DNA of 19,198 nucleotides from Anaerolineaceae bacterium UBA2274 (GTDB lineage: Bacteria; Chloroflexota; Anaerolineae; Anaerolineales; Anaerolineaceae). The translations under genes were made by a program, and so were the position numbers. The stretch's first letter is position 1, and each line of letters opens with the position of its first letter. Positions 1 to 6,796 of the stretch are shown piece by piece. Location: assembly GCA_002347705.1 (NCBI GenBank), contig DDWY01000092.1, positions 1-19,198 of the forward strand, in the 5' to 3' direction. The notes beneath the pieces were generated by a model. That model worked only from the letters and a program-made list of their open reading frames with translations, did not search any database and was not told the origin of the DNA.

Positions 1-176
1 GAATGCCAAAAGCTCTGGTATTCCGGGTGTTCGCGGAGCAACTGGGGCACCTGCTCTGGCTTGGCTTTGATCTCCTGCAGCCCAAGGATGTCGGGTTTGA
101 CCTCATCCAGCCAGGTGAAGCCGTCCTTATTGACGACCGCTCGGATTCCGTTGACATTCCAGGTTGTAATTCTCAT
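1..176 (-). CDS. xth: exodeoxyribonuclease III, 5' part (runs off window edge)
   Basis: The minus strand reads MRITTWNVNGIRAVVNKDGF, then DEVKPDILGLQEIKAKPEQ, which is the N-terminus of the exonuclease III / AP endonuclease family (EEP fold). The Asn in the WNVNG motif and the Glu in LQEIK are the conserved metal- and DNA-binding residues of the family. The enzyme cuts at abasic sites and degrades duplex DNA 3' to 5' in base-excision repair. Only about 58 residues are inside the window, against about 255-270 for the full protein, so the catalytic C-terminal part lies beyond base 1. The ATG at 176 is preceded on the minus strand by a purine-rich GAAAGGGCG at a workable distance. It is divergent from the peptidase gene that starts about 45 bases away. 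Confidence 0.93.
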   Translation of the reverse strand, partial: MRITTWNVNGIRAVVNKDGFTWLDEVKPDILGLQEIKAKPEQVPQLLREHPEYQSFWH

Positions 177-221
177 ACTTTCGCGCCCTTTCAATGCTTA
201 TGGTAAACTAATATTTTGATT

Positions 222-1643
222 ATGGCAGATTATACCAACCTCCAGATGAGATTTTTAGCCAGACGCATTTTGCTTGCTCTTCTATTTTTGATTCCCTTGT
301 TTTTTGGCACTGGTCTGCGTCCGGCTCAAGCCCAGGCAACCTACCCGATCTACATCGTGGAATACGGCGACACGCTCTCGTGGATCGCGCAGCGCTTTGA
401 TACCACGCTTGATCAGCTGATGACGCTCAACAACATCCAACCCGACGATATGCTGCGCCCGAACGACCGTTTGCAAATTCCAAGCCTGGAGGGGATGCAG
501 GGAGTTCTGACAACTGAATACGTGGCTCTTGGGTCAAGCCTGACGAGCCTCAGCCGGCGCAGTCAGACCGACACCGCGGTTTTGATTAAAGCCAACAAAC
601 TCACAAGCCCCTCGGAGCTGTTCATCGGGCGTGAAATCATCATGACCATCCAGGAAAACGGCTCATACATGACCACCATGCCCGCCATCAGACCGGGGCA
701 ATCCTTTTTGGAAGCAAGTGTGCTGAGCGGCAAGAACACCTGGCTCCTGGCGGAGATGAACAGCCTTTCAAGCCCGACCATGGGCATGCCAATGGACACC
801 TACTACATGCCGTCCGCAGAAGAAAATGGCAGCAACCTGGCGCTGCCTGGCATCAAGAGTATTGTTCTTGATAATCTGCCGCTCACCCAGGGCGACACCT
901 TCCTGATCAAAGTTGAAAGCGATCAGCCTGTGATGGTAAAGGCTGACCTGGCATCCATTCAACCAGCCTTTGTGGATTTGGGCGGTGTTCAAATGGCATA
1001 CGGCGGCATTCATGCGCTGACCGAGCCTGGAGTTTACCCGCTGACCATGACCGTGACCTACCCGGATGGGATGGAATACCGCTTTGACCAGCTGGTGATG
1101 ATAAATTCCGGAAATTTTTCGATCGACAAACCCTTGCAGGTGGATCCGGAATCCATCGGTACCGAGGCAGAAAAAGCTGAAAACGCCAAGTTTAAGGAGA
1201 TTGTATTACCCGTGACCCCAGTGCAACAATGGGATGGGTTGTGGTACTCTCCGGCACAGGACGCTGACTGCATTATCTCGCAATTCGGCAGCCGGCGAAC
1301 CTATAATGACGACCCTGGCGTTTATTATCATACCGGGCTGGACCTGGGCTACTGCAAAGGTACAGACGTCTACGCCCCCGCAGGCGGGACGGTCGTTGGG
1401 GTTTTCCCGGACCAGGTGGTGCGCGGAAATGTCATCGTGATCGATCATGGATTGGGTGTGTACACGATCTACATGCATCTGAAGGAAATCCTGGTAGAAC
1501 AAGGAGCTGTGGTTGAGTCCGGGCAACTGATTGGAATTATTGGTACGACCGGTCGTTCGACTGGTCCGCACCTGCACTTTGAGGTAGATATCCAGGGCAC
1601 GCCTGTCAATCCGTTGACATGGCTGCGCCGGGCATTTCCTTAA
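222..1643 (+). CDS. secreted LysM-domain M23 family metallopeptidase
   Basis: Likely a cell-wall or envelope peptidase or a divisome-type activator. Residues 10-39 form a classical signal peptide: positive RR, a leucine-rich core, then AQAQA before the mature protein. A clear LysM domain follows at about residues 42-87 (YIVEYGDTLSWIAQRF, ending RPNDRLQIPS), with two weaker LysM-like stretches after it. The C-terminal ~120 residues are an M23 (LytM) domain with HTGLD (His370, Asp374) and HLHFE (His450, His452), the zinc ligands and catalytic His of active members, so it should be enzymatically competent. The reading frame is open to a TTG at 216. ATG 222 is chosen here, but ATG 246 (MRFLARRILL) would give an even more typical signal peptide. 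None of these starts has a strong ribosome-binding site. The stop is followed at once by a palindromic terminator. Confidence 0.9.
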   Translation: MADYTNLQMRFLARRILLALLFLIPLFFGTGLRPAQAQATYPIYIVEYGDTLSWIAQRFDTTLDQLMTLNNIQPDDMLRPNDRLQIPSLEGMQGVLTTEYVALGSSLTSLSRRSQTDTAVLIKANKLTSPSELFIGREIIMTIQENGSYMTTMPAIRPGQSFLEASVLSGKNTWLLAEMNSLSSPTMGMPMDTYYMPSAEENGSNLALPGIKSIVLDNLPLTQGDTFLIKVESDQPVMVKADLASIQPAFVDLGGVQMAYGGIHALTEPGVYPLTMTVTYPDGMEYRFDQLVMINSGNFSIDKPLQVDPESIGTEAEKAENAKFKEIVLPVTPVQQWDGLWYSPAQDADCIISQFGSRRTYNDDPGVYYHTGLDLGYCKGTDVYAPAGGTVVGVFPDQVVRGNVIVIDHGLGVYTIYMHLKEILVEQGAVVESGQLIGIIGTTGRSTGPHLHFEVDIQGTPVNPLTWLRRAFP

Positions 1644-1647
1644 AACA

Positions 1648-1671
1648 AAAAGAGCAAATATTTGCTCTTTT
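1648..1671. terminator. bidirectional intrinsic terminator between the M23 peptidase gene and tRNA-Leu
   Basis: A perfect 24-bp palindrome: AAAAGAGCAAAT followed by ATTTGCTCTTTT. The stem ends in T-runs on both strands, so it can stop plus-strand transcription from the peptidase gene (stop 5 bases upstream) and minus-strand transcription leaving the tRNA (whose 3' end is at 1676). The folded loop would in practice be a few A-U bases at the centre. Confidence 0.8.
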
Positions 1672-1675
1672 CGAA

Positions 1676-1757
1676 TGCGCTGAGAGGGAGTTGAACCCTC
1701 ACGCCTTGCGGCACGTGGCCCTCAACCACGCCTGTCTGCCAATTCCAGCACCAGCGC
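1676..1757 (-). tRNA. tRNA-Leu, anticodon GAG
   Basis: Read on the minus strand, the sequence folds as a class II tRNA. The acceptor GCGCTGG pairs with TCAGCGC (one G-U pair) and the discriminator is A. The D region contains TGGAATTGGCAGA, typical of tRNA-Leu. The anticodon stem CGTGG/CCACG encloses TTGAGGG with GAG at 1723-1721. A long variable arm TGCC-GCAA-GGCG follows, then the T arm GAGGG-TTCAACT-CCCTC. The 3' CCA is not encoded: the bases after the discriminator are TTC. It reads Leu codons CUC/CUU. It has its own promoter just upstream and a shared terminator just downstream. Confidence 0.96.
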
Positions 1758-1771
1758 AAACGTGAGATTAG

Positions 1772-1799
1772 ATTATACCGGTTCCGTGTTCTTTGTCAA
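1772..1799 (-). promoter_or_regulatory. sigma-70-type promoter of tRNA-Leu
   Basis: On the minus strand a perfect TTGACA (1799-1794) is followed after 16 bp by a perfect TATAAT (1777-1772). Transcription would start about 7 bases on, roughly 8 bases before the mature 5' end of the tRNA at 1757. The -35 box overlaps an inverted repeat, GTTCTT-tgtc-AAGAAC (1788-1803), and lies only 15 bases from the plsX start on the other strand. Confidence 0.85.
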
Positions 1800-1814
1800 G
1801 AACGCGGGGTCAGA

Positions 1815-2831
1815 ATGAGGTTGAAGTTGAAAAAAACAATAGTTTTAGACGCAATGGGCAGCGATAACCGCCCCTTGCCAGAAGTGGAAGCGGCAGTAAT
1901 TGCCAGCAAGGAATTTGGGATCAACGTGATCCTGGTGGGCGATGAGAATCAGCTCACCACCGAGCTGAAAAAATTGGGACAGGACCTTGAAGGAGTACGG
2001 GTGGTGCATGCGCCGGAGTGGCTCGAAATGAGCGACCACATCCAGGAAGCCCGTGCCAAGAAGCAAAATACCATGGTGGTAGGAATGCAACTGGTGAAGG
2101 ATGGCGAGGCTCAGGCCTTCGTAACCGCGGGGAATACCGGCATGGCAATGTATTTTGCCAGCAAGATTTTTGGCCTGATCCCGGGTTTGATCCGACCTTG
2201 CCTGGGCTCCACGATCCCCGTAAAAGGCGGTAAAAGCGTTCTGCTGGACATCGGCGCTAATTCGGACTGCAGACCGGAATTTTTGGTGCAATTTGCGCAG
2301 ATGGGAGGAGTTTATGCGCGCTTGATGCACGGCGTGACCGAGCCTCGGATCGGGCTGATCGCCAACGGCGAGGAAGAAGGCAAGGGCAACGAACTTGTCA
2401 AGGCAACCCATCCGCTGCTGAAGGAGCACCTGCCTGGCTTTGCGGGCAATATTGAAGGCAAGGAACTGTTTGGCGGATCAGTAGACGTGGCTGTGACGGA
2501 TGGTTTCACGGGGAATGTGATCCTCAAGTCAACGGAAGCAGTTGCGAGCCTGATCATGAGCACGCTCAAAGAGGAATTGATGAGCAGCACACGCACCAAA
2601 GCGGGCGCCTTTTTGGCAAAACCCGCCTTTGATAAGGTGCGGCAGTTAATGGACCCCGCAGAAATCGGTTCTGCACCGCTGCTGGGTGTAGACGAACTAG
2701 CGTTTGTGGGGCACGGACGATCCGATGCAAAAGCCATGGTGAGTGCTATAGCCCGGGCAGTGCAAGCGATTGATGCTGGCTTATTGCCCGGTTTGAAAAA
2801 TTCTATCTCGAAAAACGGAGAATCAAAATGA
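1815..2831 (+). CDS. plsX: phosphate acyltransferase PlsX
   Basis: PlsX makes acyl-phosphate from acyl-ACP and phosphate at the membrane surface, the first step of the PlsX/PlsY route to phosphatidic acid. The 338 residues match the usual length of the family. Motifs in order are DAMGSDNRP near the N-terminus, AGNTGMAMYFA, LLDIGANSDCRPEFLVQF, GEEEGKGNEL, DGFTGNVILKSTEA, and a C-terminal LLGVDELAFVGHGRS. The ATG at 1815 has GGGGT just upstream as a weak ribosome-binding site. The stop overlaps the next start (ATGA), so the two genes are probably translated together. No convincing plus-strand promoter is visible in the 57 bases separating it from the divergent tRNA. Neighbouring fatty-acid genes are absent from this window. 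Confidence 0.93.
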   Translation: MRLKLKKTIVLDAMGSDNRPLPEVEAAVIASKEFGINVILVGDENQLTTELKKLGQDLEGVRVVHAPEWLEMSDHIQEARAKKQNTMVVGMQLVKDGEAQAFVTAGNTGMAMYFASKIFGLIPGLIRPCLGSTIPVKGGKSVLLDIGANSDCRPEFLVQFAQMGGVYARLMHGVTEPRIGLIANGEEEGKGNELVKATHPLLKEHLPGFAGNIEGKELFGGSVDVAVTDGFTGNVILKSTEAVASLIMSTLKEELMSSTRTKAGAFLAKPAFDKVRQLMDPAEIGSAPLLGVDELAFVGHGRSDAKAMVSAIARAVQAIDAGLLPGLKNSISKNGESK

Positions 2832-3562
2832 AACTTATCAGAAACGAAAAACACATTAATCGAAATAAACTCATAGGGAAGCTCCTGACTTTCACCAGCC
2901 TGGGCGTTTTGGGTCTCGGTCTCTATTTCGCCTTTCAGAAAGAGGGGGCGATGATCCTATATTCTTATATCTGCCTGATTGTGGGTTTCCTACTGACGCA
3001 AATCGGTATTAATTTTGTAAATCGTTACGGACGATCGCCGCGTTATGATGAAATTTTTGGCACAGCCTTTGAAAAATTGCGGCATGATTACACCTATTAT
3101 GTTTACAGCTCACCGCTGCCAATGCTCCTGGTGGGTCCCTGCCGTATTTGGATGCCAATCCCTGTCAATGCCACAGGTGAAATCAGCTATGAGGACGGAA
3201 AATGGAAACATAAGACCCGGAACCGCATCCAGAAAATGATGGGGCAGGACAGCGTCGGCAAGCCAGACAAGGAAGTTGCCGAAGCCTCTGCAATTTTAAG
3301 CAAGTACCTGACAGAAAAAGGCATCCCGGCTGAGATGCATCCTGAACTGAAGCCGATCATGGTAGTCTACCTGAAAGAAACTCAGCTTATCGATGTCTCG
3401 ACTGCGCCCTACCCTGTGGTGGAATTAGAGGACCTGAAGCGCTATATCCGCCGTGTTGACCGGGAAGCATGCACTGATCCAATCAGCCCGGAAATAGCTG
3501 AGAAGTTGCATGAAGCGATGGCAAACGGGCTGGTTGAGTCTGATGCCAACGGGGCAGAGTAG
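2828..3562 (+). CDS. two-helix membrane protein with a degenerate NERD-like domain
   Basis: Not assigned with certainty. Two hydrophobic helices lie at about residues 18-36 and 41-64. A soluble domain of about 170 residues follows and has the outline of a nuclease-related (NERD) domain: a hydrophobic strand LLVGPCRIWMPIPV (about 100-113), GEISYEDGKW (117-126), a GKPDKEV helix start (144-150), then PIMVVYLKETQLIDV and ELEDLKRYIRR. In true NERD proteins the VGPxGVFVIExK strand supplies a Glu and a Lys. Here these positions are occupied by MPIPV, so nuclease activity is unlikely. The gene is coupled to plsX by a 4-base ATGA overlap and ends 18 bases before a strong terminator. The link to lipid synthesis is inferred from position only. 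It could instead be an unrelated conserved membrane protein. Confidence 0.55.
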   Translation: MKLIRNEKHINRNKLIGKLLTFTSLGVLGLGLYFAFQKEGAMILYSYICLIVGFLLTQIGINFVNRYGRSPRYDEIFGTAFEKLRHDYTYYVYSSPLPMLLVGPCRIWMPIPVNATGEISYEDGKWKHKTRNRIQKMMGQDSVGKPDKEVAEASAILSKYLTEKGIPAEMHPELKPIMVVYLKETQLIDVSTAPYPVVELEDLKRYIRRVDREACTDPISPEIAEKLHEAMANGLVESDANGAE

Positions 3563-3580
3563 TAGATAATTAATTCTTCT

Positions 3581-3625
3581 AACAAATCAAAAAACAGCGT
3601 ATTTCACGCTGTTTTTTGATTTGTT
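3581..3625. terminator. strong bidirectional intrinsic terminator
   Basis: A 19-bp perfect stem: AACAAATCAAAAAACAGCG (3581-3599) pairs with CGCTGTTTTTTGATTTGTT (3607-3625), with one further T-A pair and a 5-base loop. The T6 run is inside the 3' arm, and the same arrangement exists on the minus strand. It sits between the convergent plsX operon and rluB/scpB and can serve both. Confidence 0.85.
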
Positions 3626-3652
3626 GCCACTTGCCTATCAGTAAGGCGTGGT

Positions 3653-3677
3653 GCCATACATAGGCATGTTCCCTACA
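3653..3677 (-). repeat. degenerate copy of a 25-bp TGTAGGG hairpin repeat
   Basis: The minus strand starts TGTAGGGAACATGCCT, as in the two copies below, but the 3' arm is altered (ATGTATGGC instead of the expected complement). Only ACAT/ATGT can still pair. It lies in the ~230-base gap between the terminator and rluB, which otherwise holds no gene. Confidence 0.5.
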
Positions 3678-3711
3678 TCTTTGAGCGATTATGCGGTCAA
3701 TTCGTGGAAGT

Positions 3712-3736
3712 TGTAGGGTTGATGCCTGCATCAACC
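3712..3736 (+). repeat. 25-bp hairpin repeat, TGTAGGG type
   Basis: TGTAG is followed by a perfect dyad: GGTTGATGC (3717-3725), a CT centre, and GCATCAACC (3728-3736). It shares TGTAGGG and the central GCCTGC with the copy at 3802-3826, while the bases of the arms differ and still pair. Confidence 0.65.
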
Positions 3737-3801
3737 GGCGTGGTAACTTGGGAAAAGCATTGGGGATAAGTTGGGTTCACGAGGACCGTGCGGGCTACTG
3801 A

Positions 3802-3826
3802 GGAACTGGCAGGCCAGTTCCCTACA
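3802..3826 (-). repeat. 25-bp hairpin repeat, TGTAGGG type, inverted copy
   Basis: Read on the minus strand: TGTAG, then GGAACTGGC, a CT centre, and GCCAGTTCC, a perfect 9-bp dyad. It is the same length and layout as the plus-strand copy at 3712-3736 but with a different arm sequence that is compensated on both sides. It lies about 30 bases beyond the stop codon of rluB, inside that gene's probable 3' untranslated region. Confidence 0.65.
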
Positions 3827-3857
3827 GATATTATTGATTGTGATTCACCGGAAAAAA

Positions 3858-4595
3858 TTACTTCTTTTCTTCTTTGATCAAACCAGTAAACTTTCGCAGT
3901 TGGTAGACCTCCCGTTCGGTCAGATTGCGCCATTCACCAGATTTGAGCTTCCCAAGTTTAAGATTGGCTATGCGCACACGTTTAATCTGCGAAACTGGCA
4001 AGCCTATGCGCGCTCCAACTTTGCGGATTTGCCGCTTTTTGCCCTCGTGCATGATGATCCGCAGCCAGGCTCCATTGCTATAACTACCCATGATCTCCAC
4101 CTGTGCAGGCAGAGTGCGTGTGCCGTCCTCAAGGACAACACCACGGCGCCATATTTCAAGCTGTTCCTGGTCCGGAGTTTTGATCACAAAAACCTCATAC
4201 TCCTTCTCATGGTGATAGCGGGGATGGGTCAGGCGGTTAGCCAATTCACCATCATTGGTCATCAGTATCAAGCCCTCGCTGTCAAGATCCAGCCTCCCAA
4301 CCGCAAAAAGTGGTTCAGAGACCCCAATCAGATCGTTGACTGTGGGTCTGGGGTGGATTTCGTCGATGTCGGAAAGGTAACCTTTGGGTTTATTTAAGGC
4401 AATATAAATTCGTTCGGTTTCAATCCGAAGCAGTTTGCCGTCAACAGTGATCGTATCTTTGGCTGGATCGGCTTTGTCACCAAGATGGATGAGTCTGCCA
4501 TTCACCTTGACGCGACCCGCTTCTATCATTTTTTCGCAGGCTCGACGCGAGCCTAAACCCGCGAAAGCCATAATCTTTTGAACGCGTTCTTCCAT
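3858..4595 (-). CDS. rluB: pseudouridine synthase, RluB/RsuA family
   Basis: Isomerises a uridine to pseudouridine in ribosomal RNA, most likely in 23S rRNA as for RluB. An N-terminal S4 RNA-binding domain (about residues 2-50: ERVQKIMAFAGLGSRRACEK) is followed by the catalytic domain with LNKPKGYL and GRLDLDSEGLILMTNDGE. Asp103 in GRLD is the family's catalytic Asp. The C-terminal MHEGKKRQIRK and VSQIKRVRI motifs are also typical. The 245 residues match the family. The start overlaps the scpB stop by one base (TGATG), the common scpB-rluB arrangement. Choice between RluB and related RsuA-family members rests on the scpB neighbourhood. Confidence 0.92.
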   Translation of the reverse strand: MEERVQKIMAFAGLGSRRACEKMIEAGRVKVNGRLIHLGDKADPAKDTITVDGKLLRIETERIYIALNKPKGYLSDIDEIHPRPTVNDLIGVSEPLFAVGRLDLDSEGLILMTNDGELANRLTHPRYHHEKEYEVFVIKTPDQEQLEIWRRGVVLEDGTRTLPAQVEIMGSYSNGAWLRIIMHEGKKRQIRKVGARIGLPVSQIKRVRIANLKLGKLKSGEWRNLTEREVYQLRKFTGLIKEEKK

Positions 4596-5182
4596 CAGTC
4601 TTTCAATAGCCTCGTTTCTTCTGTCTCTGGGGACGGTTTGGGTTCCAACAACCCCTCAAGATCCACCGCAGGAAGTTGCTCAAGAGATTCAAGACCAAAA
4701 TGCTGGAAGAATTCGTTCGTGACGCCGTAGAGAATCGGACGACCAAGAGCTTCGGAACGTCCTAATTCCTCAATCAGACCTTTGTAAAGCAAACTTTTCA
4801 CCACACCGTCACTGTTTACACCCCGGATCGAGTCAATTTCCGGCCTGGTGGCGGGCTGCTTATATGCTACGATCGCCAGCACTTCGAGCGCGGCTTGGGT
4901 CAGGCGAGAGGTAACCTCCAGCCCGAGAAATTTTTCAATTGTCTCAGCAAACTCAGGTGCGGTGATCAGTTGGTATTGGTTCTTTATCTTCTGGAGGCGC
5001 AAACCGTGCTCCAATGTAAGGTGGGCAGATAAGGTTTCCAGCAATTTCTCAACTTCAGACGTTTTTAGATTCAGTGCCTGACTTAATTGCTCCATAGAAC
5101 TCAAACCGGGAGCGGCGAAAAGTAATGCTTCGAGCGCCCTGGTGTTCGGGTCTATTAAATTGTTCGAGTTTTCTTCGTGCAT
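4595..5182 (-). CDS. scpB: segregation and condensation protein B (ScpB)
   Basis: ScpB is the winged-helix kleisin-associated subunit of the SMC-ScpA-ScpB complex, acting on the nucleoid in chromosome compaction and segregation. The first winged helix contains LEALLFAAPGLSSMEQLSQAL. The second contains LTQAALEVLAIVAYKQPATRP followed by EIDSIRGVNSDGVVKSLL and GRPILYGVT, both strongly conserved. The length of 195 residues is usual. The ATG at 5182 has AGGAAAG nine bases upstream. scpA, normally the gene before it, is not in the window: the upstream neighbour is divergent. Confidence 0.93.
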   Translation of the reverse strand: MHEENSNNLIDPNTRALEALLFAAPGLSSMEQLSQALNLKTSEVEKLLETLSAHLTLEHGLRLQKIKNQYQLITAPEFAETIEKFLGLEVTSRLTQAALEVLAIVAYKQPATRPEIDSIRGVNSDGVVKSLLYKGLIEELGRSEALGRPILYGVTNEFFQHFGLESLEQLPAVDLEGLLEPKPSPETEETRLLKD

Positions 5183-5190
5183 GCTATAAT
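5182..5190 (+). promoter_or_regulatory. extended -10 promoter for the NAD-dependent decarboxylase gene
   Basis: TGCTATAAT, an extended -10 element with a perfect TATAAT at 5185-5190. A -35 box is not convincing (TTGTTC or TTCGAG at non-ideal distance), as is usual for extended -10 promoters. The transcript would start near 5197 and reach the ATG at 5251 with GAAAGG at 5239-5244. The element overlaps the scpB start codon on the other strand. Confidence 0.55.
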
Positions 5191-5211
5191 TCTTTCCTGT
5201 TCCGGGTCATG

Positions 5212-5217
5212 ATTATA
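5212..5217 (-). promoter_or_regulatory. -10 element of the scpB-rluB promoter
   Basis: The minus strand has a perfect TATAAT at 5217-5212, with a poor -35 region (TCAGTT or CAGTTT at 16-17 bp). Transcription would start near 5205, leaving a ~23-base leader that contains the scpB ribosome-binding site at 5198-5192. Confidence 0.5.
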
Positions 5218-5250
5218 CCCGAAACCCTGCTAAAAACTGAAAGGCAAGTT

Positions 5251-6222
5251 ATGCTCATCTTACTTACCGGCGCAGCCGGTTTTCTGGGTTCACATTTATG
5301 TGACCGCCTGCTTAAAGAAGGTCATCAGGTGATCGGTCTCGACAATTTTGTCACCGGTGACCCGGCGAATTTAAAGCATCTTGAAGGTAATCCAAACTTC
5401 AGGTTGATGGAACAGGATGTTTCCGCGTTCATCCAGGTTGATGAACCGCTCGACTATATCTTGCATTTCGCCTCACCTGCCAGCCCAAATCCCGCTTCGC
5501 CGCTTGGTTATCCAAATCTGCCTATCCAGACGCTTAAAGCAGGAGCGCTCGGAACCTACAACAGCCTGGGTTTAGCCAAAGCGCACAAAGCTCGCTTCTT
5601 GCTGGCTTCAACCAGCGAAGTTTACGGCGACCCCACCGTCCACCCTCAAAGTGAAGATTATTGGGGAAATTGTGATCCAATCGGACCAAGATCAGTCTAC
5701 GACGAAGCCAAACGCTTTGCTGAAGCCCTGACGATGGCATATCACAACGTGCACGGGGTCAGAACGCATATCGTGCGGATTTTTAATACTTTCGGCCCCA
5801 GGATGCGTCTGGATGACGGAAGAGTGGTTCCAAATTTCATTCAGCAAGCCCTGCGTGAAGAGCCGTTGACGATCTACGGCACCGGTGAGCAGACCCGCAG
5901 TTTCTGCTATGTCAGTGACCTGATTGAAGGCATCTACCGCCTGATGATGACCGATGAACACCTGCCGGTCAATATCGGCAATCCGATCGAAACCTCCATC
6001 AAAGACTTTGCCCTGACCATCAATGATCTTTGCCAGAATCCCAGTGGGATTAGCACAATTTTTACTGACACTCTTGGAGATGATCCCCAACGCCGCCAGC
6101 CAGACATCACGCGTGCCAGAACTATTTTGGGCTGGGAACCGCAAGTTGAGATGCGCGACGGGCTCAATCTCACTATCGATTACATGCGTCAAAAACTGGG
6201 CTTACCCACCAAGCAGGTTTGA
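5251..6222 (+). CDS. UDP-glucuronate decarboxylase-like extended SDR
   Basis: An NAD-dependent nucleotide-sugar enzyme. The closest family is UDP-glucuronate decarboxylase (UDP-xylose synthase). The Rossmann glycine motif GAAGFLGSH is at residues 7-15, the catalytic serine motif STSEVYGDP at about 120-128, and YDEAK supplies Tyr150 and Lys154. The stretch HPQSEDYWGNCDPIGPRS before the catalytic Tyr and the later IFNTFGPRM, GTGEQTRSFCYVSDL and RRQPDITRA are typical of that subgroup. The frame is open back to 5125, but ATG 5251 is chosen because it starts MLILLTGAAG and has GAAAGG six bases upstream. It ends 7 bases before rsmD. The product would feed xylose-containing glycans. dTDP-glucose dehydratase-type chemistry is a less likely alternative. 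Confidence 0.85.
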   Translation: MLILLTGAAGFLGSHLCDRLLKEGHQVIGLDNFVTGDPANLKHLEGNPNFRLMEQDVSAFIQVDEPLDYILHFASPASPNPASPLGYPNLPIQTLKAGALGTYNSLGLAKAHKARFLLASTSEVYGDPTVHPQSEDYWGNCDPIGPRSVYDEAKRFAEALTMAYHNVHGVRTHIVRIFNTFGPRMRLDDGRVVPNFIQQALREEPLTIYGTGEQTRSFCYVSDLIEGIYRLMMTDEHLPVNIGNPIETSIKDFALTINDLCQNPSGISTIFTDTLGDDPQRRQPDITRARTILGWEPQVEMRDGLNLTIDYMRQKLGLPTKQV

Positions 6223-6229
6223 GCGTCTG

Positions 6230-6796
6230 ATGGGTATGCTGCGCGTTGTCGGAGGGTCTGCCAAAGGGCTGAGACTCAAACATGTGCCTGGGGATACAAC
6301 CCGCCCGATCACCGATTTGGTTAAAGAATCGCTCTTTAATATTCTCGGGGGCGAGGTGTTTGATGTGCGTATGCTGGACCTGTTTGGGGGGACAGGCGCG
6401 GTCGGAATTGAAGCCCTCAGCCGGGGCGCCAGAGAAGTGACCTTTCTGGATACCAGCCGCCTGGCAATCAGGACGATCCGAGAGAATCTCTTTGCCACAC
6501 ATTTTACTGACAAAGCCAGTGTGTTTCAGGCAGATGCCTTTAGTTGGCTTTCCAGCCAAACAGATCCGCAATTTGATCTGATTTATGTTGCTCCACCCCA
6601 ATACAAAGGTATGTGGGAAAAAGCCATCGACTTGATCGATCAAAATCCTGCAATCCTAAGCGATGATGGGCAGGTGATTGTTCAAATCAACCCATTGGAG
6701 TGGGTCGATAAAGACTATGCCAATTTGCAAGTTTTTGATTCAAGAAAATATGGAGACACCCTGTTGGTTTTTTTGGAAAAATCAATGGGTGAATGA
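6230..6796 (+). CDS. rsmD: 16S rRNA (guanine966-N2)-methyltransferase RsmD
   Basis: A SAM-dependent methyltransferase modifying G966 of 16S rRNA in small-subunit assembly. The protein begins MGMLRVVGGSAKGLRL, followed by TTRPITDLVKESLFNIL. Motif I DLFGGTGAVGIEALSRGA is at residues 50-67. The length of 188 residues fits RsmD. Motif IV, usually DPPY or DPPF, reads APPQY here (residues 121-125), so the acidic residue is missing. ATG 6230 is used; ATG 6236 (MLRVVGG) is an equally reasonable start. It is probably co-transcribed with the gene 7 bases upstream. Its last 15 bases overlap the convergent NUDIX gene. Confidence 0.87.
   Translation: MGMLRVVGGSAKGLRLKHVPGDTTRPITDLVKESLFNILGGEVFDVRMLDLFGGTGAVGIEALSRGAREVTFLDTSRLAIRTIRENLFATHFTDKASVFQADAFSWLSSQTDPQFDLIYVAPPQYKGMWEKAIDLIDQNPAILSDDGQVIVQINPLEWVDKDYANLQVFDSRKYGDTLLVFLEKSMGE

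Noticed and set aside
1845..2429. A 194-codon minus-strand frame
   Set aside because: Antisense shadow of plsX with no recognisable domain.
3653..3826. CRISPR array
   Set aside because: Copies are in both orientations, differ in sequence, have unequal spacing and there are no cas genes.
3771..4397. A 208-codon plus-strand frame
   Set aside because: It is antisense to rluB, whose S4 and pseudouridine-synthase motifs are unmistakable.
5125..5250. N-terminal extension of the nucleotide-sugar decarboxylase
   Set aside because: It overlaps scpB and the promoter, has no family similarity, and the ATG at 5251 has a good ribosome-binding site and begins the Rossmann fold.
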